Assembly (NCBI RefSeq): GCF_014637175.1
Contig: NZ_BMEV01000021.1
Span: 1-44,010 of the forward strand
Source of the DNA: Compostibacillus humi
Lineage (GTDB): Bacteria > Bacillota > Bacilli > Bacillales > Amphibacillaceae
Length of the DNA: 44,010 nucleotides
Direction of reading: 5' to 3'
Shown here: piece after piece, positions 41,921 to 44,010 of the stretch
Numbering within the stretch: the stretch's first letter is position 1
Layout: the number at the start of each line of letters is the position of its first letter
Notes under the pieces: generated by a model
Told to the model about the DNA's origin: nothing
The model's input: only the letters and a program-made list of their open reading frames with translations
Database searches by the model: none
Made by a program: the position numbers and the translations under genes

Positions 41921-42120
41921 TTCTCTTATCAAGAGCGGTGGAGGGACCGGCCCGAGGAAACCGCGGCAACCTTCAAACATATTGTTTGAAAAAGGTGCCA
42001 AGTCCTGCAAAGCATGTTTGCTTTGAAAGATGAGAGAACGGTAAGACTAAAGTATATATGTGCTTGTTTGTATACTCATACGTCTTTCTGTTCTCTGGCA
42101 GAAAGGCGTATTTTATTTTA
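41921..42120 (+). promoter_or_regulatory. SAM-I (S-box) riboswitch with terminator
   Basis: P1 is formed by TTCTCTTATC (41921-41930) and GATGAGAGAA (42029-42038). Conserved S-box core elements are AAGAGCGGTGGAGGGA, CCGGCCCGAGGAAACC, GCGGCAACC and AAGGTGCCAAGTCCTGC. The expression platform ends with ACGTCTTTCTG (42080-42090) pairing with CAGAAAGGCGT (42099-42109), then ATTTTATTTTA. SAM binding should stabilise the aptamer, allow the terminator to form and switch off methionine import. Confidence 0.97.
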
Positions 42121-42169
42121 CGCGAAAAGTACATACTAAGCGAAACGGAAAGGCAGAGGAGGGATATCA

Positions 42170-43225
42170 GTGATTTCCATCGAAGGGTTACGAAAAACTT
42201 TTACGACAAAAGATAAAGAAATTACAGCAGTAGATGGAATTACGTTAGATATCGAAGAAGGGGAAATTTTTGGTGTGATTGGCTATAGCGGCGCAGGCAA
42301 AAGTACGTTTGTGCGGCTGATTAATCGGCTGGAGGAACCTACTTCAGGGAAAATTACAATCCGCGATAAAGAAATAACTGCACTGAATGCAAACGAACTG
42401 CGTCTGGCAAGGCAAGAAATCGGCATGATTTTCCAGCATTTTAATTTGCTTTGGTCGCGGACGGTGGAAGAAAATATCGCTTTTCCGCTGGAAATTGCGG
42501 GAGTCCCGAAACGGGAGAGAATGGAAAGGGTCCAGGAACTGATCGACCTGGTCGGGCTGAATGGAAGGGAAAAATCTTATCCTTCCCAACTGAGCGGAGG
42601 ACAAAAGCAGCGGGTCGGCATTGCCCGGGCGCTGGCTAACAATCCGAAAGTGCTGCTTTGTGATGAAGCGACCAGTGCGCTGGATCCGGAAACGACGAAT
42701 TCCATTCTGGACTTGCTCGTTGATATCAATAAAAAGTTAGGATTAACCATTATCCTTATTACCCATGAAATGCACGTCATCCGAAAAATTTGCCAGCGGG
42801 TTGCGGTGATGGAACATGGGAAAATCGTCGAGCAAGGTGACGTGCTTGAAGTATTTACGAATCCGAAACAGCCGGTAACGAGAAAGTTTGTTGCCCAGGT
42901 GATGGGGACGGATAAAGAAGACGAGGATATCCATTATTTGCTATCCAGTATAAAAGAAGGAAAACTTCTCCGGCTTCATTTTATCGGCGAAGCAACCCAG
43001 GAATCGGTCATCAGCGATGTCATCCGCAAATATCCGATAGATATAAATATTCTTCAAGGAAAAATTACACAGACCCAAGGCGGCGGATACGGAACCCTTT
43101 TCGTCCAAGCCAAGGGAGAGGAAGCAGAGATAGAGAAAGCAGTAGCTTATATACGGGAAGAAACCTCTGCTGAAGTGGAGGTGGTTGCAAATGATAAGCG
43201 AGTTATTTCCAAACATAACATCTGA
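42170..43225 (+). CDS. metN: Methionine ABC transporter ATPase
   Basis: ATP-binding subunit of the MUT-family D/L-methionine importer, 351 residues. Walker A is GYSGAGKST (about 39-47), Q-loop MIFQHFNLLWSRTV, signature QLSGGQKQR, Walker B VLLCDEATSALDPETT and switch His LITHEMHV. The C-terminal NIL/ACT-like regulatory domain begins near residue 265 and senses intracellular methionine in E. coli MetN. The GTG start follows AGAGGAGGGATATCA. Expression is under the SAM riboswitch. It overlaps metP by 35 bp. Confidence 0.96.
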   Translation: MISIEGLRKTFTTKDKEITAVDGITLDIEEGEIFGVIGYSGAGKSTFVRLINRLEEPTSGKITIRDKEITALNANELRLARQEIGMIFQHFNLLWSRTVEENIAFPLEIAGVPKRERMERVQELIDLVGLNGREKSYPSQLSGGQKQRVGIARALANNPKVLLCDEATSALDPETTNSILDLLVDINKKLGLTIILITHEMHVIRKICQRVAVMEHGKIVEQGDVLEVFTNPKQPVTRKFVAQVMGTDKEDEDIHYLLSSIKEGKLLRLHFIGEATQESVISDVIRKYPIDINILQGKITQTQGGGYGTLFVQAKGEEAEIEKAVAYIREETSAEVEVVANDKRVISKHNI

Positions 43226-43859
43226 TGAATTGCTGAAGGCAACATATGAAACACTATATATGACTGTCTTATCCTTAATCGGGGTCATTATTTTAGGTAT
43301 TTTGCTCGGATTATTGCTCTATCTTACAAATAAAGGCGGACTTTGGGAAAACAAATTTGTTTATGTTGTCACATCTGCCCTCGTGAATATATTCCGGGCC
43401 ATTCCATTTATTATTTTAATTTTGCTCTTATTCCCATTTACGAACTTTTTGATTGGCACCGTTCGCGGGCCAAATGCAGCATTGCCGGCTCTAATTATTG
43501 GCACCGCTCCTTTCTACGCCAGATTAGTGGAAATTGCCCTTATTGAAGTGAATAAAGGGGTAGTCGAAGCGGCGAAATCAATGGGAGCAAGAAACAGCAC
43601 GATCATCTTTAAAGTGCTGCTTCCAGAATCGATGCCTGCATTGATTTCCGGCATTACCGTTACATCCATTGCCTTAATTGGCTATACTGCGATGGCTGGA
43701 GTAATCGGTGCCGGGGGACTAGGAAACCATGCCCATTATTATGGTTTTATGCGCAGAGACTTTGATGTCGTCTTTGCTTGTACAATAGTGATTGTCATTA
43801 TCGTTTTCATTTTCCAATTTATTGGCGATTTTATTTCTAAACGGATTGATAAAAGATAA
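43191..43859 (+). CDS. metP: Methionine ABC transporter permease
   Basis: Membrane subunit of the methionine importer, 222 residues with five transmembrane segments. The start MISELFPNITSDELLKATYE and the EAA-type coupling loop EAAKSMGARNSTIIFKVLLP (about residues 124-143) are typical, as is GLGNHAHYYGFMRRDFDVVF near the C-terminus. I chose ATG 43191, six bases after GGAGGTGG; a TTG two codons earlier is less well placed. In B. subtilis metQ follows directly. Confidence 0.95.
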   Translation: MISELFPNITSDELLKATYETLYMTVLSLIGVIILGILLGLLLYLTNKGGLWENKFVYVVTSALVNIFRAIPFIILILLLFPFTNFLIGTVRGPNAALPALIIGTAPFYARLVEIALIEVNKGVVEAAKSMGARNSTIIFKVLLPESMPALISGITVTSIALIGYTAMAGVIGAGGLGNHAHYYGFMRRDFDVVFACTIVIVIIVFIFQFIGDFISKRIDKR

Positions 43860-44010
43860 TAGGGATTATTTTATCCTTAATATAAAACAATAAAGAAGGT
43901 AGTGTAAAAAGTTCTATGAAAACAACCTCAAAATAAAAATCCTAATATTTTAGGATGAGGGGAACTCCCGCCATCGCTCTTGACAAACACGACAATGGTT
44001 TACGGGTAAG
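43860..44010. other. Window end; metQ expected but not recognisable
   Basis: Nothing here reads as a MetQ lipoprotein signal peptide. An RBS-like AAGAAGGTAG followed by ATGAAAACAACCTCAAAATAA (43917 on) looks like a start that stops after six codons. Beyond lies an inverted repeat ATCCTAA/TTTAGGAT and a stretch of different composition running to the window edge. An insertion into metQ or a rearrangement is possible. Confidence 0.35.

Overview
The window looks like chromosomal DNA of a low-G+C Firmicute of the family Bacillaceae. The evidence is the B. subtilis-type gene order fadN-fadA-fadE-yusI-gcvH-yusF-yusE-[SAM riboswitch]-metN-metP, a LiaIH/LiaFSR-like envelope-stress locus, a zur-znuBCA zinc locus with a Zur box, strong AGGAGG-type ribosome binding sites and many TTG/GTG starts. 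The species cannot be fixed from the sequence. No tRNA, rRNA, CRISPR array or prophage was seen.

Layout. (1) 1-6.3 kb is a visibly A+T-rich, probably acquired, type IV restriction-like island: a GHKL (Bergerat-fold) ATPase gene broken by frameshifts, an EVE-McrB AAA+ protein and a DUF2357/PD-(D/E)XK McrC-like nuclease. (2) 6.3-9 kb holds decayed genes (an Orr/alanine-racemase-like pseudogene and a DUF3291 pseudogene) around an intact Bmr-type drug efflux gene with a hairpin leader. (3) 9-19 kb is a mosaic of small genes: DUF2200, DUF1259, a PCYCGC lipoprotein plus a cyclophilin lipoprotein, an FMN reductase, a HepT/MntA toxin-antitoxin pair, TrhA (hemolysin III) divergent from a DUF1836 regulator, an M42 peptidase and a luciferase-like oxidoreductase. 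Interspersed GTACC/GGTAC repeats and a four-block tandem array with 20/100-bp periodicity sit between them. (4) 19-22.5 kb is the lia-like operon. (5) 22.5-26.9 kb holds an aromatic-acid-exporter-like protein, then a 31-residue zinc-ribbon ORF followed by aceB and aceA (glyoxylate shunt). (6) 27.2-30.5 kb holds a CwlO/EnvC-like M23 peptidase, a complete ISL3-family IS with an 8-bp target duplication inserted exactly at the stop codon of that gene, and a tandem array with a strict 52-bp period. (7) 30.5-34.2 kb is an SH3b protein, then zur-znuB-znuC-znuA. (8) 34.4-43.9 kb is the fatty-acid beta-oxidation operon under a FadR box, yusI, gcvH, yusF, yusE and a SAM-riboswitch-controlled methionine importer. 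No metQ is recognisable before the window ends.

The genes that work together are: the mcr-like trio (defence against modified DNA); liaI-H and liaF-S-R (envelope stress); aceB-aceA with fadNAE (growth on fatty acids through acetyl-CoA and the glyoxylate shunt); zur-znuBCA (zinc uptake); and metN-metP (methionine import). The most unusual features are the GHKL + EVE-McrB + McrC trio, the two periodic intergenic arrays, the zinc-ribbon ORF with twin palindromes upstream of aceB, and the IS that separates a gene from its terminator.
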